NCBI GenBank assembly: GCA_937898415.1
Contig: CALDLA010000078.1
Coordinates: forward strand, 1 to 37,198
Origin: an uncultured Prevotellaceae bacterium
GTDB taxonomy: Bacteria > Bacteroidota > Bacteroidia > Bacteroidales > Bacteroidaceae
Direction of reading: 5' to 3'
Length of the DNA stretch: 37,198 bases
The position numbers were made by a program, and so were the translations under genes. Under the pieces are notes generated by a model, which saw only the letters and a program-made list of their open reading frames with translations, searched no databases and was not told where the DNA came from. Positions 9,001 to 15,860 of this stretch are shown here, piece after piece. How positions within the stretch are numbered: position 1 is the first letter of the stretch; each line of letters begins with the position of its first letter.

Positions 9001-11567
9001 TGGCTACCGGTAGGTATCTGGGCGGTGCCAACGACTGGGGAACACGGGCATCGTTGATTAAGCATGGCATTCCGTTCGGACTGAAGAAGGTCAGCGAGGG
9101 TGTCTATACCTTTGATTCTTATACCTATAACAATGCAGAGAATCACTATCTGACAGGAACGTATGTAGATAATGTTCTTACCAATATCTATGTGGTTGAT
9201 CTTGGTAGTGGTAAGTACGCCCTTTCTACTGCTGACGGTTCACAGTATATAAGTGCAGCTGCAGGTTCTACAGTTGTGGCGAATAATGCTGAGAGCAGCG
9301 ATAGCGAATGGGCTCAGTGGCAGTTTATATCCGTTGGTGACCGCTTGGCCAATATTGAGTCGATTGACAATGACGCCACGTTCCTGTTGACCGAGGCTAA
9401 TATCAGTCGTAACCTGCGCAGAACGTACGGACAATCAGGCTGGGTAGGAAAATTCTCCTATGGTGGAAATGACAATAACCAGTGCGCTGAATACTTCCAT
9501 GGTGGTGACGGTAATAATGAGGGAGTCGCTCCTCATATCTATCAGTCAATTGCTGTGCCCAATGGAACCTATAAACTAAGGGTGCAGGGATTCTACCGTG
9601 CGGACGAGGGTTCTTCCAATGCTTCTTATTTCTACGCCAATGAAGAACAGCAATCGTTCATTGAGAGAGAGGAAGGTGGTCCAAACGATATGAGTTCTGC
9701 TTCGGCAGCCTTTACAGCCGGACGTTATTGGAATGAGCTGACGGTTACCGTTACTGACAACCACCTGACGGTGGGTATCAAGACGGATGACACCAAGAAC
9801 TGGACTATCTGGGATAACTTCGAACTCTATATGACGAGTAGTGGCTCAACGAACACGGCACAGGTTGAGGGCGAACACTTCTTGACACCGGACAATGGTA
9901 AGAGTTATGTAACCATCGGAGGAAGATATGGTTCAGAGGGCGTAACGACAACTGATTCCCAGCAGAAGTTTACATTCAGCACCAATAGTGCTGGCATCGC
10001 CACCATCAAGACCCCGAAGGGTAATCTGTTCTGGGATGATGTTGAGAACAATGGTATCTGGTCTGATGCTCAGAGACATGTTCAGAAGAGTTTCTTCTAT
10101 CCCTATTGGGCTTTCGAGGAGTCAAGTGACGGCTATCAGATACGGAATATTCAAACTGGACGTTACTTGACTGTGTCTGATGGCAAGCTGACGCTTAGCG
10201 ATGAGAAAACTGCCTGGAAACTCGACGATGTAGCTGATGAGAGTGATGTGCAGTCACTGAAGGAGATGGCCGTAGCTCCGACATTAGGCTTCGAGTCGGG
10301 TGAGTATGCTCCCTATAATAATGTGGAGGCGCTGGAGACCATTGCGCAGATTCAGAATACTGATGCCAACGGTATGCCGTCGCTGAAGGTGGAGAGGCTG
10401 AAGAGTCTGGTCAATGACATTGAGTGGGCAGCAAACTCTGAAGATGTGGATGCTGTCTACGACGGTTCGTTTGCCACGGCTCCTATTCAGGCGACCAGCG
10501 AGAATGTGTCATTGAAGGGCTGGGTGGCCAAGAGTGGTAACCTGCGTCAGACTTTCAAGGGCAACGGAGAGGACGGGCAGGCATGTCTTGCCGATGACGA
10601 GGTCGGACTGTTTGTACATCCGGGTACTTATAACTACGGCGAAACGGCTGGTTACACCATGCCGCTGAAGGGTGGACAGCTCTATGTGGCCAAGGCCAAG
10701 TACTGCTCATGGAATACAAAGGGACAAAATCATGACTTTGCCCTGACCATTTTGAAAGGCGGCGAGACTGTTAAGTCACAAAGCTATGGACAGAATGAAG
10801 CCCCATGTACGGAGGCAGGAAGCTTCAGGGAGGTGAAACTGTACTTCACCCCCGAGGAGGATGGTGACTACGTGCTGAGTGTCGGCGTAAACGGAAATAC
10901 CTTCATGACAGGCTTCTCCATCATAAAGACTGAGGCTGATGACATCACTATCGATGAAGATGCTACCGAGGCACCTGCGGCCAGTGACTATGCCAACGTG
11001 ACGCTGAACCGTGGGTTCAAGGCGGGCTGGAATGCGGTTTGTCTGCCGATGTCTGTTCCTGCATTCAACGACTGCGTGATTGTCGAACTGGCCGGCGAAG
11101 AAGGTGAGAGTAATGCCGTGACGCTGAAGTTCCGCAAGGTGGACAGCTTCGTGGCCAACAAGCCTTACTTGGTGTACTTCCCCGCCGACGTGGCTGCAGG
11201 CAAGACCTTTGAGGGTATTGCCGTGACACCGGGTGAGGTGAAGGCCGAGGGTACGACGTTCGACTTCATGGGAACCTATACCGTAGCCGACGTGGTGAAG
11301 GAGGGTGACTATGTCATCTCCGCTGGTAAGCTGAGCAAGGCTAACCAGACAATCACCCTGAAGGGAACCCGTACTTACTTCACGCCGAAGACAGCTGGTG
11401 CCCGCTTGGCAGGCTTCACTGTTGACGGTGAGACAACAGGCGTTAGCGCTACGCTAGTGAATAGTGAAAAAGTGAAGAGTGAACAGTTCTTTGACCTCAA
11501 GGGCGTTCGCGTTTCGAAGCCGACGAAGGGTGTATTTATTCAAAATGGTAAGAAAGTGGTGAAGTAG
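6072..11567 (+). CDS. 1831-aa secreted multimodular carbohydrate-binding-like protein
   Basis: A signal peptide (1-21, ending AAWGQ) is followed by repeated modules and no recognisable catalytic domain. Beta-trefoil-like modules appear near 35-165 (FLYNIGAGRFLDNGMNWGTR), 535-670, 964-1112 (FYIRNVATGRYLGGANDWGT) and 1265-1390. Jelly-roll/CBM-like modules appear near 185-330 (GKYVVYNQGFYRNDGG), 704-870 and 1125-1255 (GTYKLRVQGFYRADEG). A Big_2-type Ig domain lies at about 875-957 (WTTSDEYVATVDNGKVTA). Residues 1395-1624 repeat the module found at 749-971 of the GH128-like protein. The end (about 1650-1831) carries FDLKGVRVSKPTKGVFI, the exported-protein tail. Likely role: surface or secreted glycan binding in support of the upstream glycosidase. 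That role is inferred from the modules and the operon. Confidence 0.75.
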   Translation: MRKLKLLLAALVLTGATAAWGQASYNMTWTEGVEVAEGGDYFLYNIGAGRFLDNGMNWGTRATVDNAGKALTFTAADGAYTIYTGVKTRYNAGGPDDYLGTNGYLDAASAPWTFTPVSVSGYTNVYTISNGENYLVYQTNAEGDNPAVNLTALSGTDNDYWIIITKAQRQAVKDYTFQLDNTCFNRPWENKVWALKINSTGSGGNSSPNQSGGKVDNRCAESYRNAFTYTQKASNLTNGKYVVYNQGFYRNDGGTDPAYLIANNDKSAMGPINANGEETEQSMNGASTSFSKGEYVNSVTTIVTDNTLTLGISNENNMNWVIWSNFYLEYLGPCIGSEAVALPSAGAMEAEKWYYFDVTLGGDYELTSSTLSAIVYTKDGSILMTDAASVDATFGQAEQTLEEGRYYVKSPSANSLTVSPLSYTYVVGDATSSIPDGSFASTLTTVDFTFSEATTNDNTATFAILNSSAKAILKKDGSEVAQGAFSLSGKVLTATFGDVSLEVGGTYTIEVPSGVVGYEGQESNSSISIAINGPTIANGIYYFKRNDADYRYLTRGGNYGTENVTDRFGIAFEAAIQGDGSYTLKNIDQSLADNKTKYLNRQYTDQEAAYKWFIEKTDDGYLLKREGKYVTTTEEPTWNYQYLSDAESSSDAIVWTLLTEEEYAADLAQRKNEEIASVANGFGVSASSEEDFEETLESGYGEADMTNMITNASLQSNADGWTALSYNNQRRNQTGEEGNKVDAIRFNGGAEVWNYIGGAEQTIKDLPAGLYKITVKAVWRIADADAAKRVGDKANVTAWMYANDNYTQLKSWYDHQAANNAALRSSTNDEYVNTVYAYLNGSEDLTIGVASPTWCGTPWMPFYDWKLKKVEEIRYVSDITLNETSASLNLCDELYLNATVAPEDAHNKDVEWTTSDEYVATVDNGKVTAVGNGSVTITATAKDGSGKYASCYVTVNATPSLAVYSEVDEGDFYIRNVATGRYLGGANDWGTRASLIKHGIPFGLKKVSEGVYTFDSYTYNNAENHYLTGTYVDNVLTNIYVVDLGSGKYALSTADGSQYISAAAGSTVVANNAESSDSEWAQWQFISVGDRLANIESIDNDATFLLTEANISRNLRRTYGQSGWVGKFSYGGNDNNQCAEYFHGGDGNNEGVAPHIYQSIAVPNGTYKLRVQGFYRADEGSSNASYFYANEEQQSFIEREEGGPNDMSSASAAFTAGRYWNELTVTVTDNHLTVGIKTDDTKNWTIWDNFELYMTSSGSTNTAQVEGEHFLTPDNGKSYVTIGGRYGSEGVTTTDSQQKFTFSTNSAGIATIKTPKGNLFWDDVENNGIWSDAQRHVQKSFFYPYWAFEESSDGYQIRNIQTGRYLTVSDGKLTLSDEKTAWKLDDVADESDVQSLKEMAVAPTLGFESGEYAPYNNVEALETIAQIQNTDANGMPSLKVERLKSLVNDIEWAANSEDVDAVYDGSFATAPIQATSENVSLKGWVAKSGNLRQTFKGNGEDGQACLADDEVGLFVHPGTYNYGETAGYTMPLKGGQLYVAKAKYCSWNTKGQNHDFALTILKGGETVKSQSYGQNEAPCTEAGSFREVKLYFTPEEDGDYVLSVGVNGNTFMTGFSIIKTEADDITIDEDATEAPAASDYANVTLNRGFKAGWNAVCLPMSVPAFNDCVIVELAGEEGESNAVTLKFRKVDSFVANKPYLVYFPADVAAGKTFEGIAVTPGEVKAEGTTFDFMGTYTVADVVKEGDYVISAGKLSKANQTITLKGTRTYFTPKTAGARLAGFTVDGETTGVSATLVNSEKVKSEQFFDLKGVRVSKPTKGVFIQNGKKVVK
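11433..11495 (+). repeat. DNA-level repeat in the C-terminal coding end (copy 2)
   Basis: This is the second copy of the segment at 5727-5786, with the same GTTAGCGCTACGCTAGTGAA core and AGTGAA units (AATAGTGAAAAAGTGAAGAGTGAAC). It encodes TTGVSATLVNSEKVKSEQFF. Confidence 0.7.
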
Positions 11568-11586
11568 AATAAAAAACGAAGTTTGT

Positions 11587-11799
11587 ATGAAAAAGAACAG
11601 ATATATAGCTCCTGTCGTGGAGCAGATGGATTTAGAGATGGAGGCTCAACTGCTGCAAGCCTCTATCACGGGGACGGCGATGGAAGACGGATCTGACATC
11701 GATATCCCAGGAGTAGGACTGCCTGAGATTGGCGACCCCACGGGGACAGCCGACTCCAGGACAGGATTCTCGGTTTGGAATGTATTAGGAATTCATTAG
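11587..11799 (+). CDS. 70-aa small protein of the MKKNxYxxP...AS type
   Basis: The start is 19 nt after the stop of the 1831-aa gene. It reads MKKNRYIAPVVEQMDLEMEA, then QLLQASITG, then a tail rich in Asp, Gly and Pro. It matches the 51-aa ORF at 5890-6045 over the first 25 residues and the 52-aa ORF at 222-380 more weakly. Its TAG stop directly abuts the stop of aat on the other strand (TAG|CTA), and no hairpin terminator is visible. Function is unknown. Position right behind an exported protein with the same C-terminal motif is the third such case in this window. Confidence 0.7.
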   Translation: MKKNRYIAPVVEQMDLEMEAQLLQASITGTAMEDGSDIDIPGVGLPEIGDPTGTADSRTGFSVWNVLGIH

Positions 11800-12438
11800 C
11801 TACTTGCTGATGAGTTGCATATACTCATCGTAGCTGATGTAACGGCCTCCCATCGATTCGAGGTGGGGCGTATGAAACTGGCAGTCGATAATCGACCCGC
11901 CAGTTTCTTTCATGATATGGGCGAGATGGATAAGGGCCAGCTTCGAAGCACTAGGTACCAGCGAGAACATGCTTTCGCCGAAGAAGGCGGTGCCGATGTT
12001 GACACCATAGAGGCCGCCGACCAGCCGTTCGTCCTCCCACACTTCAACGCTGGCGGCGAAGCCCTGATGGTGCAGTTCGGTGTAAGCGGCCATCATGTCG
12101 GGGCCGAGCCACGCACCATCCTCGTCGATGCGCAGTTGGCCGCAGTTGCTGATGACGCCCTCGAAGTCTTCGTTCAGGCTGAGGCGGTATCTGCCCCTAT
12201 TCATTAAGGTACGCATGGAGTGGCTGATGTGAATCTCGTCAGGGAAGATGACGAAGCGCTGCATGGGACAGTACCACACCGGTTCACCTCTACGGTAGGC
12301 AAACCATGGGAAGATGCCGTGCTGGTAGGCCAGCAGCAGACGGTCGACACTCAGGTCACCGCCAAAGGCAAGGCACCCGTCGTCGTCGCCCAGACGTGGG
12401 TCGGGGAACCATAGGTCGTCATCCAATTGCCAGACCAT
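11800..12438 (-). CDS. aat: Leucyl/phenylalanyl-tRNA--protein transferase
   Basis: The 212-aa product matches the Aat family along its length: FPDPRLGDDDGCLAFGGDLS near the start, AYQHGIFPWF, the central GGLYGVNIGTAFFGESMFS, and IIDCQFHTPHLESMGG near the end. Aat moves Leu or Phe from charged tRNA to proteins with N-terminal Arg or Lys, creating N-degrons. The start overlaps the end of clpA by 20 nt, so the two are probably translationally coupled. It is third in clpS-clpA-aat, which groups degron formation, recognition and unfolding. The stop codon abuts the convergent 70-aa ORF. Confidence 0.95.
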   Translation of the reverse strand: MVWQLDDDLWFPDPRLGDDDGCLAFGGDLSVDRLLLAYQHGIFPWFAYRRGEPVWYCPMQRFVIFPDEIHISHSMRTLMNRGRYRLSLNEDFEGVISNCGQLRIDEDGAWLGPDMMAAYTELHHQGFAASVEVWEDERLVGGLYGVNIGTAFFGESMFSLVPSASKLALIHLAHIMKETGGSIIDCQFHTPHLESMGGRYISYDEYMQLISK

Positions 12439-14671
12439 CGTTCTTCTTTTCTATGGTGACGCTGCCGCCCTGCTTGAGCTTTCCGAAGAGCATCTCCTTC
12501 ATGAGCAGGGGCTTCAGTTGCTGGCCGATGACGCGGTCCATCTCGCGGGCTCCGTAGTCGCGCGTAAATCCTTGGTTGAGCAGGTGGTCGAAGGCTTCGT
12601 CGGTCAGCGTCATCGTCACCTGCTTGGCTGTCAGCTTGTCCTGCAGCTCACCGAGTTTCTTGCGCAGGATGAGGGTGGCCATGTGGCGGTCCATGTCGTG
12701 GAACACCACCGTGCCGCTGAGGCGGTTCAGGAATTCGGGCTTGAACGTCTTCTTCACCTGACTGAGCATGGCCTCGCCGCGTGACGTGTTGCCGTTGAAG
12801 CCGATGCTGGCTTGCGAGGCGTACTGTGCCCCGGCGTTCGATGTCATGATGAGTACCACCCCTCGGAAGTCGGCCTTGCGTCCCTTGTTGTCGGTCAGAC
12901 GGGCATAGTCCATCACCTGCAGCAGTATGTTGTAGATGTCCTGATGGGCTTTTTCAATCTCGTCGAGCAGCAGCACGCAGTTAGGTGTCTTGCGGATGGC
13001 GTCGGTCAGCAGTCCGCCGTCTTCGTAGCCCACGTATCCTGCTGGCGAGCCGATGAGCTTGGCCACGGTGTGCTTCTCGGTGTATTCACTCATGTCGAAG
13101 CGCACCAGTTCGATGCCCAGTTCCTGAGCCAGCACACGGGCTACTTCGGTCTTGCCGACGCCCGTCGGACCGACGAACAGCAGCGAGCCTAACGGTTTGT
13201 TGTCGTCGAGCAGTCCGGCCTTGGCCATCTGCACCGCCTCCACCACCTGACGGACGGCCTCGTCCTGTCCGTATATCTTTGCGAGTATGCGCTCGCTGAG
13301 TGTCTCCAGGTTGCTGTTGTCGTCGTTCATGGCCAGTGCGTCCACCTTGCAGGTCTTGGCCAGGATGCCGGCAATGAGCTGTTTGGTGACGACTGGGTAG
13401 AGGGGATGGGGCTCATGAGACTCATGGGGATTATGGGTTAGCTCTAAAGCGGCGCCGGCCTCGTCTATCAGGTCAATGGCTTTGTCAGGCAGGAACCGGT
13501 CGTTGACGTATTTGGCACTGGCCTCAACGGTGAAGTCGAGGGCGGCATCCTCATACACGACATCGTGAAACTCCTCATACTTAGGCCGTAGCTGGCGGAT
13601 GATGTTCTTGGTCTCTTCCACCGTCGGCTCGCTGATGTCTATCTGCTGGAAGCGGCGCACCAGTCCCTTGGAGCGCGAGAAGTGACGGTTGTACTCCTCG
13701 TAGGTGGTCGAGCCGATGAAGCGCAGGTTGCCCGCCTCAAGATAGGACTTCAGCATGTTCGAGGCGTCCATCGCCCCTTCGCCCGTGGCTCCGGCTCCCA
13801 CCAGCGTGTGTATCTCGTCAATATAGACAATGTTGTTGCTACTTTCACTGCTGATGCCGTCCATCACCATCTTGATGCGGTTCTCGAAGTCGCCCCGGTA
13901 CTGGGTGCCGGCCAGCAGGGTGCCCATGTCGAGCAGATAGACGCGGCTGCCTTTTAGACGTTGCGGGACATTGCCCTCCTTGATGCGGCGCACCAGTCCC
14001 CAGACGAGTGCCGTCTTGCCAACGCCTGGTTCGCCGACGTGCAGCGGGTTGTTCTTGTCGCGGCGGCACAGCACCTGGATGGTGCGCTCCAGCTCGGCCT
14101 CGCGGCCAATCAGCGGGTCCTTGCCGTCCACCAGGTCGTTCATGCAGCTGACCAGCCGTTGCCAGGCTGGCGTCTGCTGCGGCTGTTCGTCATCCTCATC
14201 CTCTTCGCCGAAATCCTTTTTCAGACGGTCGTCGAAGTCGTAGAAGTTGATGAGGTGCGACATGAAGTTGCTCTCCTTGCCGTAGAGGGCGTCCTTCATC
14301 AGGTAGCAGGCCCACGAGTCGTCCAGATGTAGCAGTCCCATCACCAAGTGGGGCGTATCAACGGCCTTGGCGCTGCTGTAGTACACCTGCTGGCAGGCAA
14401 TCTCCAGCACTCTCGACATCTGTGCCGACGTCTCGGGTACGTAGTCCCTGTCTTCGGGCACGGTCTCCAGTGTTTCCATCTGCTCTTTCAGCCGGTGTCT
14501 CAGCACGTCGGGCGAATAGAAGATGTTCATGGCCGACCTGAAGTTGTCGTCGTCGGTCAGCCTCATCAGCAGGTGTTCGGGCATGACGAACTCATGCCTG
14601 TATTGCATGCAGTACTGCAGGGTGTCGTTCAGTATCTTGCTGGCGCGTTCGGTTTGTTGGATATCTGCCAT
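12419..14671 (-). CDS. clpA: ATP-dependent Clp protease ATP-binding subunit ClpA
   Basis: The 750-aa protein has the ClpA layout: an N-domain (about 1-145), the first AAA+ module with Walker A GEPGVGKT (213-220), and the second with GPTGVGKTE. SIGFNG in the C-terminal half is the IGF/IGL-type loop that docks on ClpP. ClpA unfolds substrates, including those delivered by ClpS, for ClpP. I chose the ATG at 14671 (MADIQQTERASK). An upstream in-frame GTG at 14695 would add eight residues. The start is 31 nt after the clpS stop. Between the two AAA+ modules (about residues 410-423) is an odd His/Pro-rich stretch, THNPHESHEPHPLYP, encoded by a 9-bp tandem repeat. Confidence 0.95.
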   Translation of the reverse strand: MADIQQTERASKILNDTLQYCMQYRHEFVMPEHLLMRLTDDDNFRSAMNIFYSPDVLRHRLKEQMETLETVPEDRDYVPETSAQMSRVLEIACQQVYYSSAKAVDTPHLVMGLLHLDDSWACYLMKDALYGKESNFMSHLINFYDFDDRLKKDFGEEDEDDEQPQQTPAWQRLVSCMNDLVDGKDPLIGREAELERTIQVLCRRDKNNPLHVGEPGVGKTALVWGLVRRIKEGNVPQRLKGSRVYLLDMGTLLAGTQYRGDFENRIKMVMDGISSESSNNIVYIDEIHTLVGAGATGEGAMDASNMLKSYLEAGNLRFIGSTTYEEYNRHFSRSKGLVRRFQQIDISEPTVEETKNIIRQLRPKYEEFHDVVYEDAALDFTVEASAKYVNDRFLPDKAIDLIDEAGAALELTHNPHESHEPHPLYPVVTKQLIAGILAKTCKVDALAMNDDNSNLETLSERILAKIYGQDEAVRQVVEAVQMAKAGLLDDNKPLGSLLFVGPTGVGKTEVARVLAQELGIELVRFDMSEYTEKHTVAKLIGSPAGYVGYEDGGLLTDAIRKTPNCVLLLDEIEKAHQDIYNILLQVMDYARLTDNKGRKADFRGVVLIMTSNAGAQYASQASIGFNGNTSRGEAMLSQVKKTFKPEFLNRLSGTVVFHDMDRHMATLILRKKLGELQDKLTAKQVTMTLTDEAFDHLLNQGFTRDYGAREMDRVIGQQLKPLLMKEMLFGKLKQGGSVTIEKKNDGLAIG
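13404..13440 (-). repeat. In-frame 9-bp tandem repeat within clpA
   Basis: On the plus strand the units read ATGGGGCTC, ATGAGACTC, ATGGGGATT, ATGGGTTA. Because the period is 9 bp, the repeat keeps frame and encodes NPH-ESH-EPH in the linker between the two AAA+ domains. The sequence resembles the ACTCATGAG-type microsatellites that I associate with Bacteroidales genomes. Confidence 0.75.
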
Positions 14672-14702
14672 TGTCGTTGTTTGTTGATGTTTCACATCGA
14701 GC

Positions 14703-15014
14703 TTAATCTCGACCTTCGGGTTCGTAAGTCAGTCGTAGGGGGAACCCCTCCTGACGTGCCATCTGGGTGGCCTTCTGCACCTTCGACACGGCGATGTCGT
14801 AGGAGTAGATACCCACCACGGCCTTGTCGGAGTGGTGTACCTGTAACATCAGTTGTTCGGCCTCGGTCTGAGACTTGAAAAACACGTCGACCAGTATCTT
14901 CACGACAAACTCCATCGTGGTGAAGTCGTCGTTGTAGATGATCACCTTGTATCGGCGCGGCTCACGCAGTTCCGTGCGCTGCCGTTCTCGGGTTGCTGTT
15001 TGTTCCTGTGGCAT
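14703..15014 (-). CDS. clpS: ATP-dependent Clp protease adaptor ClpS
   Basis: From the ATG at 15014 the product is about 103 aa, starting MPQEQTATRERQ. The ClpS core is clear: YKVIIYNDDFTTMEFVVKIL, then VFFKSQTEAEQLMLQVHHSDKAVVGIYSYDIA. The DDFTTMEFV region and the VHHSD segment form the pocket for N-terminal Leu, Phe, Trp and Tyr. ClpS hands N-degron proteins to ClpA. A longer in-frame start at 15053 is unlikely because a well-matched promoter lies between it and 15014. From the promoter the 5' leader would be only a few nucleotides. It is first gene of clpS-clpA-aat. Confidence 0.93.
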   Translation of the reverse strand: MPQEQTATRERQRTELREPRRYKVIIYNDDFTTMEFVVKILVDVFFKSQTEAEQLMLQVHHSDKAVVGIYSYDIAVSKVQKATQMARQEGFPLRLTYEPEGRD

Positions 15015-15022
15015 AATGGCGG

Positions 15023-15053
15023 CAAAGGTACACAAAAAAAGCCGCATCTGCAA
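15023..15053 (-). promoter_or_regulatory. clpS-clpA-aat promoter overlapping the upstream terminator
   Basis: Minus strand: TTG at 15053-15051, exactly 20 bp, then TACCTTTG at 15030-15023, and the ATG 8 nt later. The TTG sits in the loop of the terminator hairpin of the preceding gene, and the spacer contains its 3' stem and T-run. Confidence 0.75.
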
Positions 15054-15063
15054 GAGATGCGGC
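15034..15063 (-). terminator. Terminator of the outer-membrane barrel gene
   Basis: A perfect 9-bp stem GCCGCATCT/AGATGCGGC (15041-15049 with 15055-15063, 5-nt loop) is followed by seven T on the minus strand (15040-15034). It begins 25 nt after the stop of the gene ending at 15089. Confidence 0.9.
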
Positions 15064-15088
15064 TAAATTCTTCCTAATGGCTGTACGA

Positions 15089-15640
15089 TTAGAAGTTGTA
15101 GTACAGACCGAAACTGAGGTTGTTGCTGAGGTCGAGACCAATGGTAGAAATGGTCTCTGCACCGTCATGGTCAGCCTTAGCCTGCTGATAGCCCAGCATA
15201 CCGAAGTGAGAAACGAAGCTCAGTTTCGGAGTCAGCGTCACAGCCAGACCGGGCTTGATACCCACGCCGAAAGCGTTTGCCTTGTCACCGTCGTTGTCAA
15301 TATGAGCATAGTCAATGCCACCGTCAGCGAAGATAGAAACGCTGCCCAGCTTCACAATGGTGTAACGGATATAGGGAGAAACCGCGAAAACCTTCAGGTC
15401 GTCGTTGAAGTCAGTCAGATTCCAAGCAGCTGAAGTGCTACCAGAAGCATAACCGAAAGCGACACCGATGGCGAGGTTGTCATCCAGGTTGTAACCAATC
15501 TCAGGGATGATGTTGAAAGCGGTCTTGGACTTGTCGCCGTTGTCAAAAGAGGCGAGGCCCAGTGAACCACCGACGTAAACCTGAGCATTCATGCTCACAG
15601 CTGCAAAAGCAGCAACCATAGTCATTAAAATCTTCTTCAT
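15089..15640 (-). CDS. Small outer-membrane beta-barrel protein
   Basis: The 183-aa protein has a signal peptide (MKKILMTMVAAFAAVSMNAQ) and alternating amphipathic strands with turns rich in Gly, Asn and Asp: VYVGGSLGLAS, NIIPEIGYNLDD, LAIGVAFGYAS, VFAVSPYIRYTIV. It ends with LSFGLYYNF, whose terminal Phe is the usual barrel-assembly signal. The size fits the eight-stranded OmpA-like/OMP_b-brl group. Specific function is unknown. It is monocistronic, with its own promoter and a strong terminator, and is divergent from the aminopeptidase gene. Confidence 0.85.
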   Translation of the reverse strand: MKKILMTMVAAFAAVSMNAQVYVGGSLGLASFDNGDKSKTAFNIIPEIGYNLDDNLAIGVAFGYASGSTSAAWNLTDFNDDLKVFAVSPYIRYTIVKLGSVSIFADGGIDYAHIDNDGDKANAFGVGIKPGLAVTLTPKLSFVSHFGMLGYQQAKADHDGAETISTIGLDLSNNLSFGLYYNF

Positions 15641-15693
15641 TTTCTTTCTTTTTTAAATGGTTATTATCCTAAAAATGTTTCAATTTTCGGCTG

Positions 15694-15701
15694 CAAAGGT
15701 A
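15694..15701 (-). promoter_or_regulatory. Promoter -7 element for the OMP gene
   Basis: Minus-strand TACCTTTG lies 53 nt upstream of the ATG at 15640. I see no clear TTG at -33. Confidence 0.6.
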
Positions 15702-15829
15702 TACATTGTTTGCGGTTCATTATCCTTTTTGGGGCTCGTTTTTGCAAATTGTGTGCGCAAACATGACCTAAATCAATTAAAATCCTATAAATATGCCCCC
15801 CCAATCGGCGTAAAGTGGGCAGAAAAGTG

Positions 15830-15837
15830 TATCTTTG
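15830..15837 (+). promoter_or_regulatory. Promoter -7 element for the C1 aminopeptidase gene
   Basis: TATCTTTG ends 23 nt before the ATG at 15861. It lies downstream of all earlier in-frame start codons and so supports 15861 as the true start. There is no clear -33 element. Confidence 0.6.
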
Positions 15838-15860
15838 CAAAATATATTTTCGATACGACT

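Noticed and set aside
14671..14695. GTG start of clpA at 14695
   Set aside because: It would add VKHQQTTT before MADIQQTERASK. The ATG is the normal ClpA N-terminus and needs no rare start codon.
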